From assembly GCA_034440395.1 (NCBI GenBank), contig JAWXBW010000069.1, positions 1-64,000 on the forward strand: DNA of 64,000 nt, in the 5' to 3' direction. Source of the DNA: JAAUTS01 sp034440395. Its GTDB lineage: Bacteria > Verrucomicrobiota > Verrucomicrobiia > Methylacidiphilales > JAAUTS01. A model generated the notes under the pieces. That model saw only the letters and a list, made by a program, of their open reading frames with translations. It made no database searches and was not told the origin of the DNA. Shown piece after piece: positions 35,707 to 45,014 of this stretch. Position numbers and translations under genes: made by a program. The stretch's first letter is position 1. The number at the start of each line of letters is the position of its first letter.

Positions 35707-37149
35707 TTATTCGTCTCCGTAAAGAACCCAAGTATCTTTGCTTCCGCCACCTTGGGATGAGTTAACGACGAGTGATCCTTTTTTTAAAGCTACACGCGTT
35801 AGGCCACCTGGCATGATGCGTATTTTATCTCCGTATAATATGTAAGGTCTAAAATCTATGTGGCGTCCTTCCATCTGACTGAGGTCCGAATAGGTCGGGT
35901 GGCGGGAGAGGGAAATAGTGGGCTGAGCAATGTAGTTACGTGGCTCTGCTTTAATTCTAGCTTGGAAGTCTTTAACTTCTGCCGCCGTTGCTTTAGGGCC
36001 GATTAACATGCCGTAACCACCTGCCTCATTGGCTGCTTTAACCACGAGTTTAGCGGTATTTTCCAGCATGTATTTTAAGTCTTCTTTTTCCGTAGCTAAG
36101 TAGGTGGGCACGTTAGGAATGATAGGGTCTTGGCCGAGGTAAAACTTGATCATGCGTGGCACAAAATAATACATGACCTTATCATCTGCCACGCCCGTGC
36201 CGATAGCGTTAGCCAAGCTGACATTGCCCGCACGGTAGGCGTTGACTAGACCTGGAATACCTAGGGCAGAGTCAGGACGGAAGACACAGGGATCAAGGAA
36301 GTCATCGTCGATCCGGCGGTAAATGACATCCACCTGTTCTAAACCTTTTGTTGTGCGCATGAAGACCTTAGAATCACGCACCACAAGGTCTCCACCTTCT
36401 ACGATGTGAACACCCATTTCTTTAGCTAAGAAAGTATGCTCAAAATAGGCACTGTTGTAGATACCAGGGGTGAGGACAGCGATGGTGGGATTATCCTTAC
36501 CATTGGGAGCGACGTAACGGAGGGTATTGAGGAGATCACTTGCGTAATTATCAACTGGGCGCACCCCAGCGCGTTCAAAGAGATTAGGAAAGGCTCGCCG
36601 CATAGCTTGGCGATTTTCGAGAACGTAGGAAACGCCTGAGGGGCAACGCCCATTATCTTCTAAAACTAAATATTGACCTTTATCGTCTCGGATTAAATCT
36701 GTGCCGCAAATGTGAATATAAATATCACGCATGACTTTGCAGTTCATGAATTCAGGTCGGAAATGTTTAGCGGTAAGAACGTAGGAAGCTGGAATAATAC
36801 CCTCTTTTAAAATGCGTTGCTCATGGTAAATGTCGTGCAGAAACATGTTAAGAGCGGTGATCCGTTGCTCTAATCCACGTTGCAGATATTCCCACTCTTT
36901 ATTCGGTATAATGCGCGGAACTAAATCGAAGGGAAAAATACGCTCAGTGCCTTCACTGTCCCCATAAACAGTAAACGTCACGCCCATGCGCATGAAACTG
37001 AGATCCACGGCTTGACGTTTTTGGTCAAACTCGTTGACGCCTAATTGGTCAAAACGATTTTGCAGGCTTTTGTAATGAGGCCGAACCTGTCCTTCAGCCG
37101 TAAACATTTCATCAAAAAACTCTTCTGCCTGATATTTACTAAATAGCAT
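35707..37149 (-). CDS. Circularly permuted ATP-grasp type 2 protein (DUF404/DUF407)
   Basis: This 480-aa protein holds the ATP-grasp core in circularly permuted order: FRPEFMNCKVMRDIYIHICGTDLIRD, LEDNGRCPSGVSYVLENR, and the later RRIDDDFLDPCVF and YGMLIGPKA segments. Related enzymes form amide bonds between a carboxylate and an amine using ATP. Its stop lies 1 bp before the alpha-E gene, and the pair is widely conserved, often with a transglutaminase-like protein, which is absent here. Start ATG 37149. Confidence 0.9.
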   Translation of the reverse strand: MLFSKYQAEEFFDEMFTAEGQVRPHYKSLQNRFDQLGVNEFDQKRQAVDLSFMRMGVTFTVYGDSEGTERIFPFDLVPRIIPNKEWEYLQRGLEQRITALNMFLHDIYHEQRILKEGIIPASYVLTAKHFRPEFMNCKVMRDIYIHICGTDLIRDDKGQYLVLEDNGRCPSGVSYVLENRQAMRRAFPNLFERAGVRPVDNYASDLLNTLRYVAPNGKDNPTIAVLTPGIYNSAYFEHTFLAKEMGVHIVEGGDLVVRDSKVFMRTTKGLEQVDVIYRRIDDDFLDPCVFRPDSALGIPGLVNAYRAGNVSLANAIGTGVADDKVMYYFVPRMIKFYLGQDPIIPNVPTYLATEKEDLKYMLENTAKLVVKAANEAGGYGMLIGPKATAAEVKDFQARIKAEPRNYIAQPTISLSRHPTYSDLSQMEGRHIDFRPYILYGDKIRIMPGGLTRVALKKGSLVVNSSQGGGSKDTWVLYGDE

Positions 37150-37195
37150 ACACTAGTGAAAAGAAGCTTAAGCGATAAGACAAGAAAAATAGGAA

Positions 37196-37372
37196 TCAAG
37201 CGCCACGAGTGCTACGAAGCGGAACGTAAGTGGAACTGCCCTCTGGAGAGTTAGCCCAAAAAGCGAGAGCTTGAGGGAAATGCTTAGAATCGGCCAGCCA
37301 TGTCGACAGGAAAAGGATGCTGGTCGTCGTAGATTTTTTTAGAACCCGTTTTGGCTTGTGCGGCTTTGTCAT
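37196..37372 (-). CDS. Possible 58-aa small protein upstream of the ATP-grasp operon
   Basis: A complete ATG-to-TGA frame of 59 codons lies 46 bp upstream of the ATP-grasp gene on the same strand. The peptide begins MTKPHKPKRVLKKS, then STWLADSKHFPQALAFWANS and ends in a YVPLRSTRGA tail; the composition looks protein-like (basic start, aromatic and proline-containing core). Against it, the AGGT ahead of the ATG is too close to be a ribosome site. I do not recognise the family. It may be a leader peptide or an uncharacterised small protein. Confidence 0.35.
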   Translation of the reverse strand: MTKPHKPKRVLKKSTTTSILFLSTWLADSKHFPQALAFWANSPEGSSTYVPLRSTRGA

Positions 37373-37442
37373 ACCTAAGCTTAAAGCAGGAACCGAGCCG
37401 ACTTTGTCTCATGGACATAAATTATTAATTTATTTTTTATGC

Positions 37443-38222
37443 CTACGAATTTATTTCTTGGAGCCAGCTCTTTAACATAGCGGCATCTCGCAAAAAGGCC
37501 TCAGGCTGATCACCTTGCACAAATTCCAACAGTGCGTAACGCTCCCCTTCCACCAAGGCAGCTTGACGCAAGTAACCTAGCCACTGATCCTCACCTTCAC
37601 TCAGAGGCAATCGTTGAAAGGAGTTCAGCGACCAATGATTTACGTGTAAATGAGTTAACCATGGGCGTATCGCCTCAAGGCTTTGCTTGTTAACCAAAGC
37701 GCTCTCCTGTGAGCAGACCTGCCATAAGGAGTGAAATGTAGGTTGCCCCACACTTTTCATCAACTCCACGGCCGAATCAGCGCAATCTGTTAAGGTTCCT
37801 GTATGATACTCCGTCAACACGCTTAAGCCTTCTTGTGCAGCTAAAACAGCAATGCGCCGGCACTCTTCGACCACCCATGAGCGAGACGAAACTTCACACT
37901 GCTTAGAGCCACAGATACCGGCCCAGACCCGAACGGACGGCGCCCCTAGAGCCAATGCTGTCTCCAGAACTTGATGAAAGGAAAGTCCCTCCCCCTCGCT
38001 GCTACCTACACGGTAATACGAACCATAAGACACCACCCGCAAGCCCGCATCCTGTGTCATACGAGCTACCTCTAAGGCCTTTTCTTTATCTCCATGAGGT
38101 ACATGCACATCCCCTCCCCATTCAATCCCTTCAAGTCCTGCTTGTGAGACAAGATTAGTGATTTCCTGCGGTGCTAAATGACGGAAGGTAATAGAAACTA
38201 AGCCTGAAAAAATCCTGCCCAT
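37443..38222 (-). CDS. Sugar phosphate isomerase/epimerase-like TIM barrel protein
   Basis: The 259-aa protein has the Xyl_isomerase-like fold pattern: SGLVSITFRHLAPQEI, AGLEGIEWGGDVHVPHG, then SVRVWAGICGSK, VLTEYHTGTLTDCA, PWLTHLHVNHW and YALLEFVQGD, strands that carry the acidic and His metal ligands. Substrate is unknown. ATG at 38222 matches the family N-terminus; an upstream ATG at 38282 would add 20 residues. It is divergent from the heme o synthase gene. Confidence 0.8.
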   Translation of the reverse strand: MGRIFSGLVSITFRHLAPQEITNLVSQAGLEGIEWGGDVHVPHGDKEKALEVARMTQDAGLRVVSYGSYYRVGSSEGEGLSFHQVLETALALGAPSVRVWAGICGSKQCEVSSRSWVVEECRRIAVLAAQEGLSVLTEYHTGTLTDCADSAVELMKSVGQPTFHSLWQVCSQESALVNKQSLEAIRPWLTHLHVNHWSLNSFQRLPLSEGEDQWLGYLRQAALVEGERYALLEFVQGDQPEAFLRDAAMLKSWLQEINS

Positions 38223-38321
38223 ACCTAATTTTAGCCAAATCCCTATCAACTTAGCAAGTAAGAGAAATTCCTCATTGTCCATCTACCAACTTTGCTCTTA
38301 GCTCATACGCCCCCTTCCTTC

Positions 38322-39224
38322 ATGAACAAAAGCAGTGCCACTGATCTGACCAGCCTCCAAAGCCTTAAAGCGGCTTGGGGTATCTTTGCTGAAATCACGA
38401 AACTTCGTCTCACCCTACTCGTGCTTTTCTCCACCCTCATCGGCTACTTGTTTGGAGCCGACGCCTCGGCTGGCTCTTGGTTCAGACTGCTCAACCTCCT
38501 ACTTGGCACCTACGCTGTCGCCTCAGGCGCCGCCGCTCTTAATCAACTTTTAGAAATTCAACCCGATACGCAAATGAAGCGCACTCAGGATCGTCCCCTG
38601 CCCACTCAACGCTGGGAAAAGCGTGACGCCCTAGCCCTAGGCTGTTTTCTTTCAGGCGGGGGTATTTCATATCTACTCATCAGCGTTAATTTTAACTCAG
38701 CCTTCCTCGCCGCTCTCACCCTTTTTATTTACATCGCAATCTATACACCCCTGAAAAAAGTCAGTCCTTGGAACACCCTCATCGGTGCCATCCCTGGCGC
38801 CATCCCCCCACTCATCGGCTGGTCTGCTGCGCGCAGCGATTGGACCTGGGATGCGACGGCTCTTTTTGGTATTCTCTTCTTTTGGCAAATGCCCCACTTC
38901 CTCGCCATCGCGTGGATCTACCGAGAAGACTACGCCCGGGGCGGTTTTAAAATGCTGACCCTGACAGATCTCAATGGACGCAGCACCGCCTTAAAAAGCT
39001 GCTTCTATGCCACGCTCCTCATCCCCGTAAGCATCATTCCCTTTATTACTGGCTCCGCCTCTTGGCTCTACTTAGTCACCGCCTGTGTTTTTGGTGCATC
39101 GTACCTAAGCTGTGCCGTCCGCTGCGTCCGTGATCCTAGCACCAAACACACCCGCACCCTCTTCCTTGCCTCCTTACTTTATCTGCCTTGTGTTCTAATC
39201 ATGCTAGTCGTGGCAAAAACTTAA
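38322..39224 (+). CDS. ctaB: Protoheme IX farnesyltransferase (heme o synthase)
   Basis: A UbiA-family prenyltransferase of about 300 aa and nine spans. The first Asp-rich-type site is LNQLLEIQPDTQMKRTQDRPLP; the opening EITKLRLTLLVLFSTLIGY and IPGAIPPLIGW are characteristic of CtaB/CyoE. It adds a farnesyl chain to heme b to make heme o for cytochrome oxidases. No oxidase genes are adjacent. Start chosen at ATG 38322; TTG at 38292 is possible. Confidence 0.92.
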   Translation: MNKSSATDLTSLQSLKAAWGIFAEITKLRLTLLVLFSTLIGYLFGADASAGSWFRLLNLLLGTYAVASGAAALNQLLEIQPDTQMKRTQDRPLPTQRWEKRDALALGCFLSGGGISYLLISVNFNSAFLAALTLFIYIAIYTPLKKVSPWNTLIGAIPGAIPPLIGWSAARSDWTWDATALFGILFFWQMPHFLAIAWIYREDYARGGFKMLTLTDLNGRSTALKSCFYATLLIPVSIIPFITGSASWLYLVTACVFGASYLSCAVRCVRDPSTKHTRTLFLASLLYLPCVLIMLVVAKT

Positions 39225-39302
39225 ACCTCACCCGCCTCGCCTCACCTAAGGTAAATCATTTTCGCCTTTTCCTAACCAGCATCCGCACTTAGCCTAGCAG
39301 CC

Positions 39303-40079
39303 GTGCAACTTACTTTTCTCGGAACCGGAACATCCCAAGGCGTGCCCATGATCGGCTGTGCTTGCCCCGTCTGCCTTTCCCCCGACCCTAAAGATAAACG
39401 TTTGCGCTCCTCGGTGTGGTTGCAAGATGATAACCTTTCTATCCTGATCGACACCACACCTGATCTCCGTATGCAAGCCCTCCGCGCAGGCATGACTCAG
39501 CTCGATGCCGTCATCTTGACCCACGCTCACAACGATCACCTCATTGGCTTCGATGACCTACGTCGCTTATGTGATAGCCGTTCCTCTCCCTTGCCCGTCC
39601 ACTGTTCAAAGGACACCCATCAACGTCTCCTCACCGTCTTCTCCTACGCCTTTGAAAATACCCATATCAAAAATAACTACGTCCAAGCCATCGCCCATGT
39701 TTTTGATAATCCCTTTACCATCGGCTCCCTCCGCGTCATCCCCGTCGAAGTCCCTCACGGTAAGACCTTAACCTATGGCTTTATCTTTGAAAAAAACGGC
39801 CGCCGCCTCGCCGCCTACATTCCCGACTGCGCTGAAATCACAGATGCCGTGGCCGCCCAACTCCGTGACCTACCCATCCTCATCCTAGACGGTTTACGTG
39901 ATAAACTACACCCCACCCACCTCACCGTAGCCCAAGCCATCGAAGCTGGTCACCGAGTCAACGCAGGAGCCCTTTACCTCACCCACATCTCCCACGACTT
40001 CTTTCACGACCAGCGCCAAGCACTTCTCCCAGCGAATGTCTTCTTGGCCTATGACGAGCTTGTGCTAAACTTGGACTAA
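39303..40079 (+). CDS. MBL-fold hydrolase, PhnP-like
   Basis: The 258-aa metallo-beta-lactamase protein has the active-site THAHNDHLIG and later PVEVPHGKTLTYGF, YIPDCAEIT and LYLTHISHDF. The N-terminus LGTGTSQGVPMIGCACPVC, with three Cys, is that of the PhnP/phosphodiesterase group that hydrolyses cyclic phosphates. Start is GTG at 39303. It is separated from the next gene by 5 bp, which suggests cotranscription with the TIGR03790 protein. The physiological substrate is uncertain. Confidence 0.85.
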   Translation: MQLTFLGTGTSQGVPMIGCACPVCLSPDPKDKRLRSSVWLQDDNLSILIDTTPDLRMQALRAGMTQLDAVILTHAHNDHLIGFDDLRRLCDSRSSPLPVHCSKDTHQRLLTVFSYAFENTHIKNNYVQAIAHVFDNPFTIGSLRVIPVEVPHGKTLTYGFIFEKNGRRLAAYIPDCAEITDAVAAQLRDLPILILDGLRDKLHPTHLTVAQAIEAGHRVNAGALYLTHISHDFFHDQRQALLPANVFLAYDELVLNLD

Positions 40080-40084
40080 CTCTC

Positions 40085-41887
40085 GTGAATTCACGTCCTA
40101 TTTATCAATCTAGCAACACGCCTCGCTCTCGTTTAATTAAAGCTACATCTTTGTATTTTATTTTTTACACAATTTTTACCTACGCACTCGTCCTCATCTT
40201 TAGCCCCCATCTCTTCGCTTTACCAACCAACGAACTGGCAAAAAAAGTTCTAGTCGTTTATAATTCAGATCTACCCGTTTCTAAATCCCTCGCCGCTCAT
40301 TACGCTAAGCTCCGCTCCATCCCCGAAGAACGCCTCCTCGGACTTCCTTGTTCCCTAAATGAAACCATCAGTCGCAGGGACTACAACCTCAGCCTACGGG
40401 ACCCCATTAACGCCTACCTTCTTAAAAAAAAGTGGATCGAACGAAAACCTAATATCATCCGCCTTTTTGACCAAGAAATTAAAGTCAACCAAGCCGTCTC
40501 TAACGACATCTGGATCATTGTCCTAATTCAAGGCATACCCCTGCGCATCGAAGAAGATCCCACTTTCACACAGACTCTTACGGTTCCAGAACCCTTCCGC
40601 TTTAACCGCGCCTGCGTTGACTCCGAACTCTCCACCCTACCCACGGAAGGATTGCCTGTAATCGGCTTCTACCCCAATCCTTACTTCACGGAAAAAGAGT
40701 TATCCCCCTTCAACCAATCCCTCGCTAACCAACTTATCTTAGTGTGTCGCCTTGACGGACCTGACCCAGAAACCGTCATCCGCATGATGGACGATGCCCT
40801 CGCCACAGAAAACCTAGAACTCACCGGACGGGTCTATCTCGATTCCCGTAACATCAAAGACCCTAAGGATCCCTACCGAATCGGAGACCAATGGATCGAA
40901 ACCTGCGCCATCATCGCCCAAACCAATGGCCTAGAAACCGAACTCGACCAAGAACCCGCCACCGTGGGCTCCACCGCTGTCTGGGATGATGCCGCCCTCT
41001 ACTTTGGTTGGTATGAGTGGAATATGAACGGCCCTTTTCTCCGTCCTGAGTTTCATTTTCGTCCAGGAGCTATCGCCTACCACATCCATTCCTTTAGTGC
41101 CGAGACGCTCCGCAGCAAAGAAAAAAACTGGGCCGGCCCCCTTCTCGCAAAAGGTGCCGCCGCCACCATGGGCTCGGTCTATGAACCCTACCTGCGCTTC
41201 ACCCCCGATCCCAGCACCTTTCTGCGCGCCCTCTTAAACGGCTACACCTTTGCGGAAGCTAGCTACCAATCTCAGGCCGGCATTTCTTGGACCATGACCA
41301 TGTTAGGCGACCCACTCTATCGGCCCTTCCCACGCCGCTTTTTGGATAACCTGAACCGCACCCAGACCAACACTACCCCAGAGGCACCTTGGATCTACCT
41401 ACGCACAGCCCGACTCATTGCGGCCAGCCAAGAAAGCCTTCCCGTCAAACTCGAAAAAATAAGTAAAGTAGCCGAATTTGCACGCAACTCCCCCATATTT
41501 CTCGAAGGCTACGCCGACATCCTGAGTGATCTTAAATCAGAACCTGAGCTCCTCATTCCCTTAAGAAAAGAGGCCATCCGTCTGTCCGTAGGCAGTCCTA
41601 ATATCATCCGCAACTCCCTCAAATTAGCAAAGCTCTACGCCACTCACCATCAAGCAGAGTCTGCTATAAAGGTTTACGAAACACTCATGCTACAAATGCC
41701 TGAAGCGTCCCGATCCTACGATGTCCCTAAAATCGCTGCCGACAACGCCGCCCCAATCGCTGCGGAAAAGAGCCCCTCAGGTGAGCTAATAACAGAACCT
41801 TTGATCACACCGACCCCACCACCCGCCCCTGCTCTGACACCCTTCAAACCTGCCGTTATGAAAGATAGTCTTAAACCGAACTTCTAA
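40085..41887 (+). CDS. TIGR03790-family protein
   Basis: A 600-aa secreted or anchored protein: one hydrophobic N-terminal segment (LYFIFYTIFTYALVLIFSP), then the TIGR03790 core with VLVVYNSDLPVSKSLAAHYA, WIIVLIQGIPLRIEEDP and the AITYHIHSF-like GAIAYHIHSFSAE stretch. The family occurs chiefly in Verrucomicrobia, Planctomycetes and Acidobacteria and has no known activity. The C-terminal 100 residues have a TPR-like helical part followed by a Pro-rich tail (TPTPPPAPALTPFKP). Start GTG 40085; AAG-rich ribosome site not evident. Confidence 0.85.
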   Translation: MNSRPIYQSSNTPRSRLIKATSLYFIFYTIFTYALVLIFSPHLFALPTNELAKKVLVVYNSDLPVSKSLAAHYAKLRSIPEERLLGLPCSLNETISRRDYNLSLRDPINAYLLKKKWIERKPNIIRLFDQEIKVNQAVSNDIWIIVLIQGIPLRIEEDPTFTQTLTVPEPFRFNRACVDSELSTLPTEGLPVIGFYPNPYFTEKELSPFNQSLANQLILVCRLDGPDPETVIRMMDDALATENLELTGRVYLDSRNIKDPKDPYRIGDQWIETCAIIAQTNGLETELDQEPATVGSTAVWDDAALYFGWYEWNMNGPFLRPEFHFRPGAIAYHIHSFSAETLRSKEKNWAGPLLAKGAAATMGSVYEPYLRFTPDPSTFLRALLNGYTFAEASYQSQAGISWTMTMLGDPLYRPFPRRFLDNLNRTQTNTTPEAPWIYLRTARLIAASQESLPVKLEKISKVAEFARNSPIFLEGYADILSDLKSEPELLIPLRKEAIRLSVGSPNIIRNSLKLAKLYATHHQAESAIKVYETLMLQMPEASRSYDVPKIAADNAAPIAAEKSPSGELITEPLITPTPPPAPALTPFKPAVMKDSLKPNF

Positions 41888-41955
41888 AATAAAAAGAGTC
41901 AATCGCACTTTTCTCTTGAGCAAGCCCCCTGATTTTTGAGATGATCCCACTTTGC

Positions 41956-42039
41956 GCCGGTGTGGCGGAATTGGCAGACGCGCTAGACTCAAAATCTAGT
42001 ATTCGCAAGAGTGTGTGGGTTCGATCCCCTCCACCGGTA
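41956..42039 (+). tRNA. tRNA-Leu (anticodon CAA)
   Basis: A cloverleaf of 84 nt: acceptor GCCGGTG pairs with CACCGGT (one G-T), anticodon stem CTAGA/TCTAG encloses loop CTCAAAA, giving CAA. A class II variable arm (TATTCGCAAGAGTG) and the T-loop GTTCGATC are present, and the discriminator is A, as for leucine tRNAs. CCA is not encoded. It stands in a gap between the TIGR03790 gene and an MDR gene. Confidence 0.95.
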
Positions 42040-42153
42040 GCGCAAACTCCTTACTACAATCACCTTCAGACTAGCCTATTTTCTTTGAAAATGAGGATTG
42101 AGACTGGTCGACCCAATACTGCAAACCAGCCGAAGTGCGATTTAGTCCACCTT

Positions 42154-43143
42154 TTACTGACTTAGTGGTAGAGGCATGACAACGACGACATTGCCGCGCT
42201 TACGTCCGGTATCGACGCGAGCGTGGGCGGCTACGATGCTTTCCAAAGAGTAAGTCGAATCGATGATGGGGACGAATTGCCCGAGCTCTACAACTTCGCA
42301 CAAGAACTCCAGATCAGCCCGCTTCTCTGGTGCAGTGCCCGCAAAAACGCATTTGCCCTGCGCGCGCCTGCCGCGTGCGGCGTCCAGCATTTGAAGTAAA
42401 TCTGCTGCCGCCAACAGGAGGCGTCCATTTGGTTTTAGTGCCTCTTGACAACGAGCAAAGCTTGTCGCACCGACGGTATCGAAAATGATATCATAACAGG
42501 ATAAGTTGCGGGTAAAATCTTCCTTGGCGTAATCAATGACATGATCGGCACCAAGTCCAGCCACAAGCTGAGCATTAGCACTGCTGCACACGGCACTCAC
42601 TTCTGCACCAAAATGCTTGGCTAACTGGACTGCGGCGGTGCCGATGGCACCTGACGCACCCAGAATGAGCACGTGCTCACCACGCTGAATATTACCCAAG
42701 TTGCGCAAAAAATAGAGCGCCGCGGTGCCGCCAAAACAAAGCGCAGCCGCCTGCTCGAAACTAAGCCGGCTAGGCTTAGCCACTAGGTTGCCACTTGCAG
42801 ACATGGTGCGGTATTCCGCATGGCAGCGCATGCCAACACCAGGAAAGGCGAGCACTTTGTCACCCACGCACCACTGCGAGACGTTTGCGCCGATGGCCTC
42901 TATCGTGCCGGATAACTCGGTTCCGAGGATGCAGTTTCTGGGTGAGCTTACGCCAAAGAAAAGCCTCGCGATCAGGCCAAAGCCACGCGGCACTTGCAGG
43001 CTGCGCACACGCCAGTCGCCCGATGCCACCGTGGTGGCATGGATGCGGATGAGCACCTCATCTGCCGTCGGCACGGGTGTGGGAACTTCCATAACATGCA
43101 CCACCTCAGGCGGGCCATAGCGTTTGTAAACAGCGGCCTTCAT
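42154..43143 (-). CDS. Zinc-type MDR family NAD(P)-dependent oxidoreductase
   Basis: This 329-aa protein is a medium-chain dehydrogenase/quinone reductase: GroES-like domain (about res 1-120), then the nucleotide loop LILGASGAIGTAAVQLAKHFGA (about 150-171) and a YDIIFDTVGATSF stretch. It lacks the Cys/His zinc pattern of true alcohol dehydrogenases. Codons are richer in G+C (many GCC, CGC, TGC, GCG) than those of flanking genes, and it sits beside tRNA-Leu, suggesting acquisition by transfer. Substrate unknown. Confidence 0.85.
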   Translation of the reverse strand: MKAAVYKRYGPPEVVHVMEVPTPVPTADEVLIRIHATTVASGDWRVRSLQVPRGFGLIARLFFGVSSPRNCILGTELSGTIEAIGANVSQWCVGDKVLAFPGVGMRCHAEYRTMSASGNLVAKPSRLSFEQAAALCFGGTAALYFLRNLGNIQRGEHVLILGASGAIGTAAVQLAKHFGAEVSAVCSSANAQLVAGLGADHVIDYAKEDFTRNLSCYDIIFDTVGATSFARCQEALKPNGRLLLAAADLLQMLDAARGRRAQGKCVFAGTAPEKRADLEFLCEVVELGQFVPIIDSTYSLESIVAAHARVDTGRKRGNVVVVMPLPLSQ

Positions 43144-43227
43144 CGGTTAAGTAGAACCTCTAAATAAGGTGCTGTGCATGGTAATTCTAATAATAAAACT
43201 AGCCGCTCACCGTGGTTAAAATTTAAT

Positions 43228-45012
43228 TTAAACGAGGACAGCTTGATCATTTTCTGCGGGAACAGGTTCGACCCACTTGCCGTTTTCTTTAATTAAATCC
43301 ACAAGCTGGTTCACGGCTTGGTCTTCAGGGATGTTGAACTTAACAGGCTTTTTACCGATGTAGAGGTTGATCTTATTCGGTGCGCCACCGACGTAGCCAA
43401 AATCAGCATCGGCCATTTCGCCTGGACCGTTCACGATGCAACCCATGACGGCAATTTTGACGCCTTTAAGGTGGAGAGTGGCGGCCTTGATTTTAGCGGT
43501 GGTGCTTTGCAGGTCAAAGAGAGTTCTACCGCAAGAGGGACAGGCCACGTAATCGGTTTTAAAGATACGGTTACCCGCAGCTTGCAAGATGTTATAACCT
43601 AGGCGGATGTTAGCTCCTGGCGCCTTTTCTTGGCGCAGGAGGATGGCATCGCCAATGCCGTCGCAAAGGAGCGAGCCTATGTGAATGGATGAGCTTAGCA
43701 TGGTGCTGAGCAGGTCTGTTTCACGTTCAGGATGTAAGGTGTCCTTTAGCAAGATAGGGTGGCGCGGATGTATTCTGGAGGCGAGGATGCGGAAGGCTGT
43801 AGCTACGTTGAGGTCACTGCCGTCTTTGACGGTGACAACGACGGGAGATTCCATGTCGTTGATCGCTTGGATAACTTTTTCATCATGGAGATCGACTTCT
43901 TGAACCTCAGAGGTTTCGTAAATAATTTCAGGTGCAGTATCCCCCATTTGAGTAAAGCGAGGTTTTAGCGTCTCATAAATGTCATGCAGGGAATAGATGC
44001 GAGCGGAGTTCGTACCGCCGAGAGTGAACCCTTGAATGCTGAGGGGAATACTATTGCGACGTAGATAAACAAAGGGATCAAAGCTCAACGCATAAGACTC
44101 ACTAACTTGTTGGCACGAGCTGAGACCTTTAGCATATTCGACCAGGGCACGTCCCACGGGAATTTCATGGATGCTGTCTTCGGTGAGGGAGACGCGGATG
44201 GTATCGCCTAGGCCGTCGAGAAGAAGGGAGCCGATACCGATGGCGCTTTTGATGCGTCCATCTTCACCTTCACCGGCTTCGGTAACTCCGAGGTGGATGG
44301 GGTAATTCCAATCGGGACCTTCTTGATTAAGTTTAGCAATAAGAAGGCGGTAGGCATTGATCATCACCTTGGGGTTAGATGACTTCATGGAGAAGACGAA
44401 GTTATGGTAATCAAAACGACGGGCAATCCGGGCGAACTCAAGGGCACTTTCTACCATGCCTAGGGGCGTGTCTCCATAGCGGTTCATAATGCGGTCGGAG
44501 AGGGAGCCGTGGTTTGTGCCGATGCGCATGGCTAGACCACGTTCTTTACAAAGATGCACAAGAGGAGTGAAGGTTTCTTCGATACGGACGAGCTCTTCAT
44601 CATACTGGTCGTCGCTATATTCACGAACGGCAAATTTCTTTTTATCGGCAAAGTTACCTGGGTTAATGCGAACCTTGTCCACCCAGAGGGCGGCTTCCAT
44701 AGCGGCATCGGGTTTGAAATGGATGTCAGCCACGATGGGAACGTCACAGCCTTGAGCGAGAAGTTCTGCTTTAATATTTTTAAGATTAGCAGCGTCTTTT
44801 ACGGTGGGTGCGGTTATGCGCACGAGTTGGCAACCAGCGTTGACGAGGTCCAGTGTTTGCTTAACACAGGCGTCTGTGTCCATGGTGTCGCAGGTGATCA
44901 TGGATTGGACGACGATGGGGTTGTTCCCACCCATTTTGACTTTACCTATGGTGACTTCACGCGTGACTCGACGCTTATAAACAAAGGGATTAGAGCAGTA
45001 TTGGGTGAGCAT
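43228..45012 (-). CDS. ispG: 4-hydroxy-3-methylbut-2-en-1-yl diphosphate synthase, long form
   Basis: IspG makes HMBPP in the MEP pathway. The 594-aa protein has the TIM-barrel part (VPIVADIHFKPDAAMEAALW, VRINPGNF) and the 4Fe-4S C-terminus (ACPSCGRTLFDL and MGCIVNGPGEMADADFGYVGG), separated by an insert of roughly 200 residues. This long architecture is that of chlamydial, planctomycete and plant-type IspG; E. coli type has about 370 aa. It lies 2 bp from rseP, at the 3' end of the isoprenoid block. Confidence 0.95.
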   Translation of the reverse strand: MLTQYCSNPFVYKRRVTREVTIGKVKMGGNNPIVVQSMITCDTMDTDACVKQTLDLVNAGCQLVRITAPTVKDAANLKNIKAELLAQGCDVPIVADIHFKPDAAMEAALWVDKVRINPGNFADKKKFAVREYSDDQYDEELVRIEETFTPLVHLCKERGLAMRIGTNHGSLSDRIMNRYGDTPLGMVESALEFARIARRFDYHNFVFSMKSSNPKVMINAYRLLIAKLNQEGPDWNYPIHLGVTEAGEGEDGRIKSAIGIGSLLLDGLGDTIRVSLTEDSIHEIPVGRALVEYAKGLSSCQQVSESYALSFDPFVYLRRNSIPLSIQGFTLGGTNSARIYSLHDIYETLKPRFTQMGDTAPEIIYETSEVQEVDLHDEKVIQAINDMESPVVVTVKDGSDLNVATAFRILASRIHPRHPILLKDTLHPERETDLLSTMLSSSIHIGSLLCDGIGDAILLRQEKAPGANIRLGYNILQAAGNRIFKTDYVACPSCGRTLFDLQSTTAKIKAATLHLKGVKIAVMGCIVNGPGEMADADFGYVGGAPNKINLYIGKKPVKFNIPEDQAVNQLVDLIKENGKWVEPVPAENDQAVLV

Positions 45013-45014
45013 AA

